From NCBI RefSeq assembly GCF_021347895.1, contig NC_067120.1, positions 18,585,361 to 18,649,360 on the forward strand: a stretch of 64,000 nt of DNA, in the 5' to 3' direction. The translations under genes and the position numbers were made by a program. This document shows positions 17,133-27,701 of this stretch, piece by piece (the stretch's first letter is position 1; each line of letters begins with the position of its first letter). This DNA is from Acanthochromis polyacanthus (taxonomy: Eukaryota > Chordata > Actinopteri > Pomacentridae). Below the pieces are notes generated by a model, which saw only the letters and a program-made list of their open reading frames with translations, was not told the DNA's origin and searched no databases.

Positions 17133-17375
17133 GACGGCTTGCATTGCTCAGTGGGTAGAGTGGCCATCTTGTAACTGGAAGGTTGCTGGTTCGATCCTTG
17201 GCCCATTGTGCTCATGTTGAGGTGTCCCTGAGCAAGACACCAAACCCCTAATTGCTCCTGGTGGGTTGTGGTTAGCGCCTTGCATGGCAGCTTCCGCCAT
17301 CAGTGTGTGAATGTAACGTATCACGTAAAGTGCTTTTGGATAAAAGTGCTATATAAATGCAACCGTTTATTTTAT
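17133..17375 (+). mobile_element. tRNA-derived SINE
   Basis: A tRNA-like head with a B-box GGTTCGATCC follows GCTCAGTGGGTAGAGTGG. The body includes CTGAGCAAGACACCAAACCC and the tail AAAGTGCTATATAAATGCAA, the standard layout of a teleost SINE with a LINE-like 3' end. Confidence 0.75.
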
Positions 17376-18478
17376 TTGACTTGTATTTTCATACTACAAT
17401 AAGTATATAATTTTGTTTAGTAAATATCTAATACCATGCATGTAAATAAGTTGTGATGTTGTACTGTGTGTGTCAATGTAGTGCTTTAAGGATTTTTAAA
17501 GTGTTTTCTATTTGTTTTTAAGCTGTCTCACCGCAAAAAAGTAGTTTATTTTGTTCAGAACAATAAATAACTTAATGGCAGTATCCAGATTCAGTCTTTG
17601 TCGTTGTGTTCAGTCTGTGTATTCTACACAATATGTTGCAGCAGAGACTGTGCATCTACTGATTCTAATCTATATACTTAACACTTCATTCAGATTTCAA
17701 TGAAATGAAATATTCTCTTGTGGTCATATCACAATTTATCATACTAATGATAAAAGCCCGTGATAGATATCTTTAAAACAAGATGTGTTTACATCAATAT
17801 AAACTTCATTGCTACATATAAAAAGTGCTATAAAGGGAAGATAAAATTTATTTAGAATTTGTTAAACACCTTCAAAATGTAAATGAAAACCTCTGTTCCT
17901 GGCGGGAATTGAATCTATGACCTTCAGAACTGCATCATGTACCAATTTTCATCCAAAACTACAATTTGGGGAATTAAAACTAAATTCCACTTCTTAGCAG
18001 CTATGAAACAGTTAAATTTAATGCAAACTTCAGCATCGCACCAATCTTTTCTCCTTTTTCCTCATTTTTCCTCCTTTTTTCTCCCCCCCATGTACATACT
18101 ATTGTTCCCCAGCTTACAGTCTAAAACACAGAAGAAAAAAAGAAAACTGTCTCACTGTTGGATGTCTTTATTGTGACATGTGCTTTATTAAACTGTTTAA
18201 GCAGGTAACTGTTTTGGAAATCTAATACATTTGCATGCAAATACTATATGTCTAACCCCAATTTCATGTGAACTGGGTCCTTGAAGCAGATCATATGTAA
18301 AATAACAATAATTTCAATTTTAAACTTGATGCGCTCAGGTATGAAAAAAGCCAATTTTCTGCAGATTCATTATTCCGTTATGCAGCTACATGCAGGACAG
18401 TTATGCAATACTCTTGCCCAACACAAGTCAAACATGAAAGCATGACAACATTTCCATTACAAGAAGAAAAAAATCCTT
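17376..18478. other. intergenic, nothing coding recognised
   Basis: AT-rich sequence between the SINE and the first collectin gene. A reversed tRNA-like B-box remnant near 17,905-17,925 suggests an old SINE. No conserved frame was found. Confidence 0.5.
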
Positions 18479-21400
18479 TTATGACTGACAAATAATGTAA
18501 GCATTCAGAGAACATTCACGCGTCACTTTCCAGACAGCGTTCTCTGTCACCACGGTGCATCCTTGTTCCTGGATGGACCTGTCTGGCTGCCCTTGTCCCC
18601 AATTGGAGAAGGTCAGAGGTCGCTTTTTCATATCAAACTCAAAATCCCCCTCTGCCTTTTTAATGTTGACGCCGATCCAGGCCCTTTGATCAGCCTCACC
18701 GTACAACTGAGTCAGCATGCTGTTCTCCTCCTCGTTCTGTGGTAAAGCCAGCTCTAAGCCTCGTTGGGAGCAGAAGTCTACGGCATTCCAGAAGGATCCT
18801 CTCTCCTTGTTGGTCACAAAGTATTTCTGACCAACCTTGCGGACAAAATCAAAGTTTATAGCTGAAAAAAGAAAGGAGCAAGAAGTAAACATATTTGTTG
18901 AAATACACGGCTCTGACCACATAAACGTACTGCAGCTACATCACACTATAAGTTCCAAGTCCAGTGTTAAAAGAGCATATCAAAAAGAGGGTAAAAGAGG
19001 AACGCTTCCTGGACATCCACTGAGTAAATATTCACAAAACAGAGGTGCTCTTTGGTAGGGGAAAAATCGTAATAAAAGCATAAAACACCAAGGCACTCTC
19101 TGGGTGAATAAAATGCCTTTAATACTACATGGCAAGTCAAAAAAGGAGACAATAAGCCCCGATGCGTTTCAGCCTACAAGGCTTTCCTCAGGGGGACAAA
19201 CAGAGTAAAAGGACACACCATGTGGTCCTTATAATCAAAAGAACCAACCAATAGAAATCCTCCACCTGTCAAGGAGGAAGTGGAGAGAGTAACCAGTGCT
19301 TGCAAGCACTAAAAAAAAAAAAAAAAAAATCAAAGAAAAACAGAATAATCAATATCCTCATTCAGTCCAGGATACTTCGTAGCTTGTAATTTATATATCC
19401 AAAAGGTCTCACGTTGTCTTAGTTTTTTCAATCTAAAAAAGAAAGTTGATTTTGAAGTTAATAAATTTTTTAATAATCAACATAAACCTGTTAAGTCTAA
19501 TATTACATACAAAGAAAAATGTGCTTTAGATGAACTTATCAAAGATGATGAAATTGTGATCAAAAAGGCTGATAAAGGTGGTGCGGTAGTAGTATTAAGT
19601 AAGGATATGTATGTGAGAGAGGCTTATCGGCAACTTAATAATGAAGAATTTTACAAACGTCTTCCATACAATCCTATTGAAGACTTGAAAGTAGAGTTGA
19701 AACAGTTACTCACTGATGCACTAGAGAGAAACTGGCTCTCCGAACAGGAGTTCAAGTTTTTGTTTAAGGAACACCCTAAAATGGCTTCTTTTTATATGCT
19801 TCCCAAAATCCATAAATGCCTTGTTAATCCTCCAGGTAGACCTGTTATCTCTGGCAATGATAGTCTTACTGAATCTGTGTCTAAATTTATCGACTATTTT
19901 ATTAAACCTTATCTTCCTGCCCTCCCAGCTTACATCCAGGATACTACCGATGTCCTTTCTAAAATTAAAGAAATGAAAAATATAGGCTTAGAAGCATTCA
20001 TGGTCACTATGGATGTGGAAAGCCTCTATTCTAACATTGTACATGAAGAAGGACTGGCAGCAATGAGGTTTTATCTTAGTGACCGCCTCCCCACAGATAT
20101 GCCTCCTAATGAGTTCTTGATTTCACTTACCAAGTGGACTTTAAATAATAATATTTTTGTATTTGAAGATAAAGTTTTTAGACAGGTTAAGGGTTGTGCT
20201 ATGGGAGCCTGTTATAGCCCTTCATATGCAGGACTATTCCTAGGAAAATGGGAACAAGACTATGTCCTTAACACAGAGTTTAACAGGTTCTATAAATACA
20301 TTATTTGGTGGGGGCGATATATTGATGATGTGTGTTTATTCTGGTCTGGTACAGAGCAAGAATTAAAAGAATTTCATTTATTTCTGAATAATATTAATCC
20401 CAATATACGGCTCTCATTAGAATACAGCAAAGAAAAAGTTAATTTTTTGGATATGACAATTTATAAAGATCATTTGGGTAATCTACACACAACTCTATTC
20501 AGAAAAATAACTGACAGGAACACCATTTTGCACAATAAAAGCTGTCATCCTAATTGGTTGAAAGAAAATATTCCATATGGACAGTTACAAAGAGTCAGAA
20601 GAATATGTGATGACGATAATGATTTTGAGATTAAATCTAAGGAGATGATTTCCAGATTTGAGGAAAGAGGATATAACAGAAAGACTCTGCAAAAGGCTTA
20701 TCTAAGGGTACAAAATTTGAATAGGGATATGCTTTTGGTAAGAAATCCCCCCAAGGATTCTAGGGAAGGTGTTGTTTTTTGCACTACATACAGCGTTGAG
20801 GCTAATGGTATTAGAAACATTATCAAAAAGAACTGGGATATTATTAACAGTGATGAAACTCTGAGACAAATTTTCCCAAAGCCTCCTTTATTTTGTTTTA
20901 AAAAATGCCCCACCCTTAAAGACAAACTGGTTCATAGTTATCAGCCTTCTTCCTGTAAAAGAACTTGGCTTGACTTTAAACCTATTGGTTCATACAAATG
21001 TCAAAACTGTAATCATTGCACTAATGTTCTGAATACAAAAACCTTTTTGGATCTTCATTCAGGCCAGGAGTTTTCAATTAAGCACTTCATTAATTGTAAA
21101 ACTACTTTTGTCATCTATAGACTGGTCTGCCCAACATGTCAAGTCTTCTACATAGGGATGACTAAGAGACGACTGCAGGACAGATTGGCTGAACATAAAT
21201 ATGCTATCCGTACAGCTAACACCAATTATCCTATGGCTAGACATTTCTTGGACCTCCACAATAGTAACCCATCTTCTCTCCAAATACATGGAATTGAACA
21301 TATACAGGACTCAATACAAAAAGGAAATAGATTGAAAAAACTAAGACAACGTGAGACCTTTTGGATATATAAATTACAAGCTACGAAGTATCCTGGACTG

Positions 21401-24400
21401 AATGAGGATATTGATTATTCTGTTTTTCTTTGATTTTTTTTTTTTTTTTTTTTTAGTGCTTGCAAGCACTGGTTACTCTCTCCACTTCCTCCTTGACAGG
21501 TGGAGGATTTCTATTGGTTGGTTCTTTTGATTATAAGGACCACATGGTGTGTCCTTTTACTCTGTTTGTCCCCCTGAGGAAAGCCTTGTAGGCTGAAACG
21601 CGTCGGGGCTTATTGTCTCCTTTTTTGACTTGCCATGTAGTATTAAAGGCATTTTATTCACCCAGAGAGTGCCTTGGTGTTTTATGCTTTTATTAAAAGA
21701 GCATAGTTGGAAGTTTTAAATATTCTTTAATGTTTGTGGATACGACAAGGCAAGCAGCAGAAGGAGAAAGTGAGAAAATGAGGGGACAAAAGGATATGTG
21801 TAGTTTAAAATGACTGAGCTGAAGCACTTAAAGAGCTGTAATTAATAATCATCCACATCTGTTCACTTCTTGTCACACTCCTTATTGAATCTGGAACCAC
21901 TTACCCAGGTATAAATCTGCAGCAGTCTTCTTTAAGTTTTCAACATCCTGGCCAAGAGGGCGAAAGTATTCTGGAGAAAGACAAGCTGAAGTCAAGTCAA
22001 CTTTATCTGTATAGCATATTTAAAAAAACTACCAAAGTTCCTTAAACTTTGGTTGTTTAAAATTTTTGGTTGACCAAAGGGCTTCACAGTTCAAAATACA
22101 AAACAAAACATAATCTGTAAGGAAATATACAGAGCAAGATAAACATTACCATATATCAAGGTGTCAGCACTCAACTACAATTGAAAGCCAGAGAGTACAT
22201 ATGCGTCTTCAGTAGGCACTTGAAGGTATCGAGAATTTGAACAGGTAAGTGATTCCACAGACTGCATGTGGGAATGTTAAGGACCATCTGATTGGTCGAC
22301 CTCAGCGCTAGCACTGGAACATGGACATAGAAGTTGAGATTTAACACTTTCAAAACAAGCAATAACATCTTTTAAAGAATTTGGAAGCAGACAGGAAGCC
22401 AGTGGAGCGAGACTAAATCTGGAGAGATGTGCTCACATTTCTTTGTACCTGTTAGAAGTCGGGCAGCAGTATTTTGTAGCAGCTGGAGCTGACGAAGAGA
22501 TTTCTGATCAAAGCGGATACGTAGAGAGTTGCAGTAGTCTAGCCAAGATGGAATAAAGTCATGATTGACTGTATTGAAGTTGTTGTGGGAGAGATAGGGC
22601 TTTAGTTTGACCAACAGCCTCAAGCTCAGAGAATCTGGTTTTGACAGCAGAACTGATTTGTTTGTCAAATGTAAAAACACTGTGAAAAGTCACACTCAGA
22701 TTTTTTGAGGAGGGTCAGTTATAAATTTCCAGAGTTGGTGAATGCACTTTATAGAAATTCATGCTTTTGTGTTGACCACTGGTATATGATCTACATCTTG
22801 TCTAACAACTGGCACCCATGGAGAAAGAAAAAAGTTCCTACAATTAAAATTATGCACCTGCATATTGTTCTACTGCTGTGTGCTGCCTTACAATATAGAG
22901 TTACAATATATGCTATGAATAAAGCTGTTTGGAAAAAAAAGTCAGAACAAATCACCTCGTCCACACGAAACAGCGCTCCCAGGTCGTCCAGCTGGTCCAG
23001 GGGGTCCCACTCGTCCTGGTCCAAATAAGAACAGGTAACAGGAAAAGAAAGAGGACTAAAAGCCAGAGTCACAACACTCTGCTTGAAAGATGAAAATGAT
23101 GGGCGGATGAAAATCAGCTTCGGAGTTTAGAGTCTAGCTAATTTCTGATTGTATGCTTTCTGTTTTTTTTTTGTTGTTGTCTACATACACATGTTAGTAA
23201 GTAAAACATGTAAAATTTCTTCTCACAGGTGTTAGTTTTAACTATTTGAGTCAAAAATCATCAAAGGGGGATGAGGTCATGTCGATTTTTACATTGTGTT
23301 TTTTCAAGCTGGTCTATGGAGCAATGTTTAAAGTGCTATAACTGGAAAAATAATGTAGTTAGACTCCTGCTGGCTCATTGATATGTACATATGGATTTCA
23401 ATGGTATGACCCTGCATTGATAGAAAAACACAAACCAGGTAGTTGATGGTGCAACTTTGTCAGAAAATGTCAGTGTTTCTGTCTACTGCGACATTCCAAC
23501 AATCCTCAAAATGTTCATTGTTCACCCGAAGAGACAGATTTTTTTTTTGCCTCTGACTGGCACCAACAGGAGCTTTAACAATCTAGAGCATGGTGCCAGC
23601 CAGAGGCAAACTGTTGGAGAAAAGAAATATGAACATTTGTGGTTGATATCTGATCATGCATTTAGCAGATATGGCAGGTGAAACCTTGCCTGGGGACCAG
23701 ACAGCCTTTATATTGTGTATTACAAATACACATAAAGTCAGTCTGGAACTGCTCCATTGAACCAAATCTAGCCCAGAGGCGGGACTACCGATCACAGCTT
23801 GAATTGGAGAGAGCCAATCAGCGTAACACATGTGTGACGCAATCACTAAGCGACCTAACAATTGCCTTTCCGCCATGATGTTTTGTAGTTTTAACAGCTT
23901 CCTTCGCCGTACAGGGGTCCTGAGGAAAATCTAAGCTCTCCCTTTCAACAGTGGAGGGCAGCATTACGCATTCTATCGTACAGCCTGCCGGAATTAAAAA
24001 TACATCCTTTTTCAAAAGAAAAGCTTGAAGAGCTGCTTCTTGTTGAGGTTTAAAGGACAAATTCAGCCTGTGCAAAACAGAGGAAAGCGCACGAGAGAAA
24101 CCTCGCTCTGTTGCGGTCGCATCGTTAACTCCCGCCTCTGGTGCTCTGATTGGTTCGGTCTGATCTGCTCGGAGCTTGAAAACCTGTCAAAATGTGTCAA
24201 TGGAGGAGGGCTAGACCGTATTCCCATATATCCCTTATAACAGGAATACAGTCTAGCTAAGCTAGGCTAGGTGAAACCACTCCAAAAGTGGAGTTAAATA
24301 ATATTGATTGTGTGTAAATTCACAATTTTCCAATTCATAGTACTTCAAACAATTTGATTAAAAGTGGAACCAGATGCAATCACATGGACTTGTCAGACAT

Positions 24401-26091
24401 GGATAGTTTTACTTGTTTTTGACTTCTTTATCAACATCTGTTTTAATTCTTTGTAACCTTGTTGGGAAAGAGTCTGTCACATAGAGTCATTGTGCAGCAA
24501 TAATACATGGTGCACTGACGTCAGCATGAAATCCCTGTTTTAAAGAGTTCATGCCCAACTATTTGTGTAAAATGTGTTTCCCAGTTCTCTGCTTCTTTAT
24601 GCAATATTAATGCCTATATGGATGGATTTCAATGAATATTCCAAAAGATGCTGATGTCATGCAATGTGGCTACATTTTTGTCAACATCTGTCATTCGGCA
24701 AAATGGTATCAGCAGAGGAAGTTCTAAGAACACATTTTGTTGGTGATAAATTTAGTTGTGATGAATCTTGGAATAACCTGGAATATATAAAAAAAAACCT
24801 GAAACAGTAAGTTCCAATGTTTCATTCTAAAGTACACCTTGAGCATTGTTTATTATACGAACATGTGGGCAGTGTGATGTAAATTGTCAGTCACTGTTTC
24901 TTTCATACAGGGTGTTGTATCAGGGAATGTTTCACTTGACATTACAAGCATAAAATAAATCCAACTAAAAATGGACATGATTGCCTTGGGTCCCGCTTTT
25001 GATAAAATAGTTTGAAACACTGAGTTTGAAAACCAGATTGTTTTCTATTTGCCAATAAACACTATTGTAGAACTCTTCCAGTTAGGATCACTACTGGAGT
25101 GGTTTCACCTATCAGACCTGCTTGATGCATGTTCAGATATTAGGCACAAATGCAAACAAACAAAGCTTTAATATTTTTTCTCATCATGTACAGGCCCAAT
25201 ATTCTACATTTTTAAAGCTACTTTAGGTGCCAATCACAGGAAAAACCTCAGTGTATTAGCCTGAACAATAAAGGTTTCATAGCTGGTGGAATATTTTGAA
25301 AATTGAACATTTTATGGACCAACTTTACACCATCATATAACTGATCCATATTAAATCAAAGCAGGGTTGTTCCATTAATGACCACATGTACATATCAATG
25401 AGCCAGAAAAATTCCATGACTCTGGCTACATGACTTCTCAAGTTATAGCACTTTAAACATTTCTCCACAAACAAAACAATGCAGAAATTGACATTACCCC
25501 AGCCACCTTTAAGGATTTTTAACTCAAAAGCTAATGTTGCCTATTACCCCAGATTTTACCCATGGTCAACTCAGTCAGTATTTACAACTTTTTAAAAAAT
25601 CCCTGAAATTTGAAGTGGTCAGACGTGAAGCATTCTGTGAATTGAGACAGAATGACGCACATTTCAAAATGTTTTATATACAAGTATCAGCTGATTTGCT
25701 GCACTTCCTGAAAGGCTGAGCAGCATTTCTAAAAGTGAACAAAATAAGAAAGGTTTATCCACTGAAGAGAACAATGTTGCATCAGGTGAAGACTTTGTGT
25801 AATTACGTTGACATGAGAGACCCTACACATCAATAGTTTATAAAACTACACCTCAACACACCATGCTAAGAGTGATTTCTATCCTATTTGGGGGACAGCC
25901 ATTAACATACTTTTATTCATTGTTTGTATTGCTGTTGTTTTTCTGTCTTCACCTGGAAATCCCTGACTACCAGTTGGTCCCATAGGCCCAGGCTCTCCTC
26001 TGTCACCTCGAGGACCAGGAGGACCTGGAAGCTGACTGTAGGCAGTAGAAGCCATCAGGCAGAAGATGGAGAGCAGGAGACACAGCCTCAT
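18479..26091 (-). CDS. collectin gene 1 (mannose/hexose-binding-lectin-like)
   Basis: Secreted pattern-recognition lectin of fish serum. Four coding exons: 25953-26091 (signal peptide MRLCLLLSIFCLMASTAYS, then Gly-X-Y triplets), 22956-23015 (collagen, ending VSCGRG), 21905-21970 (neck coiled coil, QDVENLKKT) and 18479-18861 (C-type lectin domain). All junctions are phase 1 with GT/AG ends. The lectin domain keeps four Cys (FCSQRG, GCTVV, RECSL, IICQ), WIGVN and QPD, the latter linked to galactose-type specificity. The expected calcium-ligand WND reads W-K-V. There is no Cys in the N-terminal segment before the collagen; the only linker Cys is at the collagen-neck border. Intron 3 carries a Penelope-like element and intron 2 an L2 fragment. 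Family calls hbl/mbl; orthology unresolved. Confidence 0.88.
19157..19194 (-). ncRNA. hammerhead ribozyme motif, inverted pseudo-LTR copy
   Basis: Read on the minus strand: CCCC, core CTGAGGA, a 4-bp stem AGCC/GGCT with TTGTA loop, core GAAA, then CGCATC and GGGG. The site before helix I is ATC instead of the GTC of the right copy. The conserved core is intact. Confidence 0.7.
19438..21433 (+). pseudogene. Penelope reverse transcriptase with GIY-YIG endonuclease, N-terminally truncated
   Basis: The frame is open from the junction with the inverted arm to a TGA at 21433, about 665 residues. Early on it contains IKKADKGGAVVVLSKD, the typical Penelope start of the polymerase region, then FYMLPKIHK, GRPVISG and YIDDVCLFW with the catalytic Asp pair. 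Near the C-terminus a GIY-YIG nuclease reads VIYRLVC...VFYIGMTKRRLQDRLAEHK. No stop interrupts these domains. The N-terminal part upstream of residue ADKGG is missing because the sequence switches to the inverted arm at 19434. No ATG begins the frame there, so the copy is probably inactive but young. Confidence 0.92.
21570..21610 (+). ncRNA. hammerhead ribozyme motif, 3' pseudo-LTR
   Basis: Helix I strand CCCC (21570-21573), core CTGAGGA (21574-21580), helix II AGCC/GGCT with loop TTGTA, core GAAA (21595-21598), then CGCGTC with the predicted cleavage after C21604, and GGGG (21605-21608) closing helix I. Very short helix III is characteristic of ribozymes in Penelope-like elements. Confidence 0.8.
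21990..22690 (-). mobile_element. 3' fragment of an L2-type LINE
   Basis: Two reading frames on the minus strand carry the typical C-terminal reverse-transcriptase tail: LDYCNSLRI, LQLLQNTAARLLTGT, LVSLHWLPV and, after a frameshift, LWNHLPVQI. The 3' end points left, with GTCAAC/TTTATCTGTATAGC sequence. It lies in intron 2 of collectin gene 1. Confidence 0.75.
23220..25530. repeat. diverged inverted repeat pair flanking about 1.6 kb
   Basis: Sequence at 23,220-23,460 (for example TTTAAAGTGCTATAACT and GGCTCATTGATATGTACAT) recurs inverted at about 25,370-25,530 (AGTTATAGCACTTTAAA, ATGTACATATCAATGAGCC). The similarity is clear but imperfect. The two arms could be long terminal inverted repeats of an old DNA transposon or two independent insertions of one family. 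Confidence 0.55.
24268..25109. mobile_element. candidate MITE with short terminal inverted repeats
   Basis: AGGTGAAACCACTCCAAAAG at 24268 is mirrored by ACTGGAGTGGTTTCACCT ending at 25109. The interior has no conserved frame. It lies inside the larger inverted pair in intron 1 of collectin gene 1. A further copy of AGGTGAAACC occurs at 23,677. Confidence 0.5.
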
Positions 26092-26325
26092 CGTCTGAAT
26101 GCAGGATTAAAATCAATATAAATCATATTTGTGTACAAAACTAAATCAGGTCAGTTCATTTCACAGTTCAGACAGAAATAAATCTCAACTCTTGTTACAA
26201 ATGATGTGACCCAGGTAGTTTCCACACTGTCACACTTTTTAACAGAAGTAAACAGTCATGTTATTCAGAACGCATTAGTCATCTTAATCAAGAACTAATT
26301 GTTGATCAAAAAGAAAGACACTTAC

Positions 26326-26440
26326 AGTCCAAAATTATCTTAGAAATGTGTTCCTTCGTTGCTGTTTCCAACACAAATGACAAAAAAAGTAGTTCAAAGT
26401 GGAATTTATGAGAGATCCAGCCCACAGGAAATGAGAAACA
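26326..26440 (-). promoter_or_regulatory. promoter and 5' UTR exon of collectin gene 1
   Basis: The minus strand shows a conserved block TTTCCTGTGGGCTGGATCTC (about 26413-26432), a TATA-like site reduced to CATAAATT, a non-coding first exon and a donor GTAAGT at 26325. The same arrangement precedes the other two collectin genes, which supports its function. The TATA element is weaker here than in genes 2 and 3. Confidence 0.6.
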
Positions 26441-27701
26441 GTTGAAGAATATGGAAGCTCACTCACAAAAACAGATGCAGAGACTCCACATGGTCTGACA
26501 ACAAAGAGCCTGTTATGATGACAGACTTAGTTTTTTTTTTTTTTTGCTTTGTTTTTTGTTTTTCCTTTAAAAGCAAAACTTATTGGAATACTTTGCACTT
26601 GAAAGTACTAATGTGTTACTTGAGGTCAGATTGTGTCGTCACTGTCCGGGGTTTCATCTCCTGCACATTCAGTCTTCAATGTCATCGAGAGACACTCAGC
26701 CAAACAACAGCTTTCTTCAACAATGTCTGTATTTTTGCATGTTTTGATCTTGATCATTAAAATAATCACAACTGTAAAATACAGAACATGGAGGACAAAC
26801 ATCAGATGGCACGGATAGATGGAGGGTAAAGCAGGGAGAGAAAGAGGTCAGAAATTGATGCAGAGACATTATTTGTAACTAAATGAAAAATAGTCTGATA
26901 TTCTGCTTAAACAACATATGTGTCAGTTTGTACTTGGTCTTTGCATGTACAAACATTTTTCCTGACAATGTTACTGTTACTGTGGTTGGCAGTTATATGA
27001 TCACAAGGTGGTAACACAAGTTTCTGCTATTGTCCTGTGTTTGGTTTACATCCAGATGTCAGTATGCTTTTGCCAGTTGTGTGAAAAAAAATACATTACA
27101 CAGTGTAAATTGCTCTGCCTTGGACTCTTTGATGAATGAAATTGTGAGACAATAACACTGCCATGCACTTTATTGGGGTATACTGACAGAGTACATCATT
27201 TTGTTTATATCTTCGTTGTATACTTTTTTCTTACAGAAAACTGTCTCTGCAGCAGCAACAATGAGATGCTGATTATGTGTTCATGTTTCTCAAGCATAGA
27301 CTAACTTTTACAAATGTGTTTTAGAAAATTGTAATATGTGAAAATCTGTATTTTTGTCAAACAGGTTTCCTAAACTGGGTCCATGAAGCAGTTTTCCTTG
27401 TAAAGGTGACAGATGAGAATATATTCAACACCACTATTGTGAGTCCTAACATTAAATGATGGCGATTTAACAAGTCAGTCTCATGTCTAACAAACATCCT
27501 GATCATTTTTACATGACTGTCAGCATGGTGGTATTTCTGGGTGGAACCTGGTTTCATTTCTTCATCACTTTCAATGCAACACAAGTCTGAATGGAACCCT
27601 ATTGGATGAAAACAAAGACTGCAGCAGATGAAGGTTAAGCAGAGAATACATGAGGATCTTCTGTGGCCCCTGAAAATCACTGCATGACTTACAAGACCTT
27701 C
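26441..27701. other. intergenic between collectin genes 1 and 2
   Basis: The first part is homologous to upstream sequence of the other two genes (ACATGGTCTGACAACAAAGA near 26490). No coding sequence is supported. The 3' end of gene 2 lies at its right edge. Confidence 0.5.

Larger units (their letters stand above)
18980..21692 (+). mobile_element. Penelope-like element (GIY-YIG type) with long inverted ends
   Basis: The insertion lies between 13-bp direct repeats TTAAAAGAGCATA (18967-18979 and 21693-21705). The 5' segment 19071-19434 is an inverted copy of 21329-21694, including the 3' end of the coding region and the pseudo-LTR; a further 90 bp at the left (18980-19070) extends the inverted pseudo-LTR. 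The central part encodes the reverse transcriptase and endonuclease. Poly-T follows the stop on the right, with its mirror poly-A on the left. This permuted, partly inverted structure is typical of Penelope-like elements. Confidence 0.92.

Noticed and set aside
17133..17375. True tRNA gene
   Set aside because: Only a tRNA-like head with a B-box; the body and tail are those of a SINE and no cloverleaf can be closed.
18837..19058. Plus-strand frame spanning the collectin intron and Penelope edge
   Set aside because: Crosses the target duplication and a splice site; chimeric and without motif.
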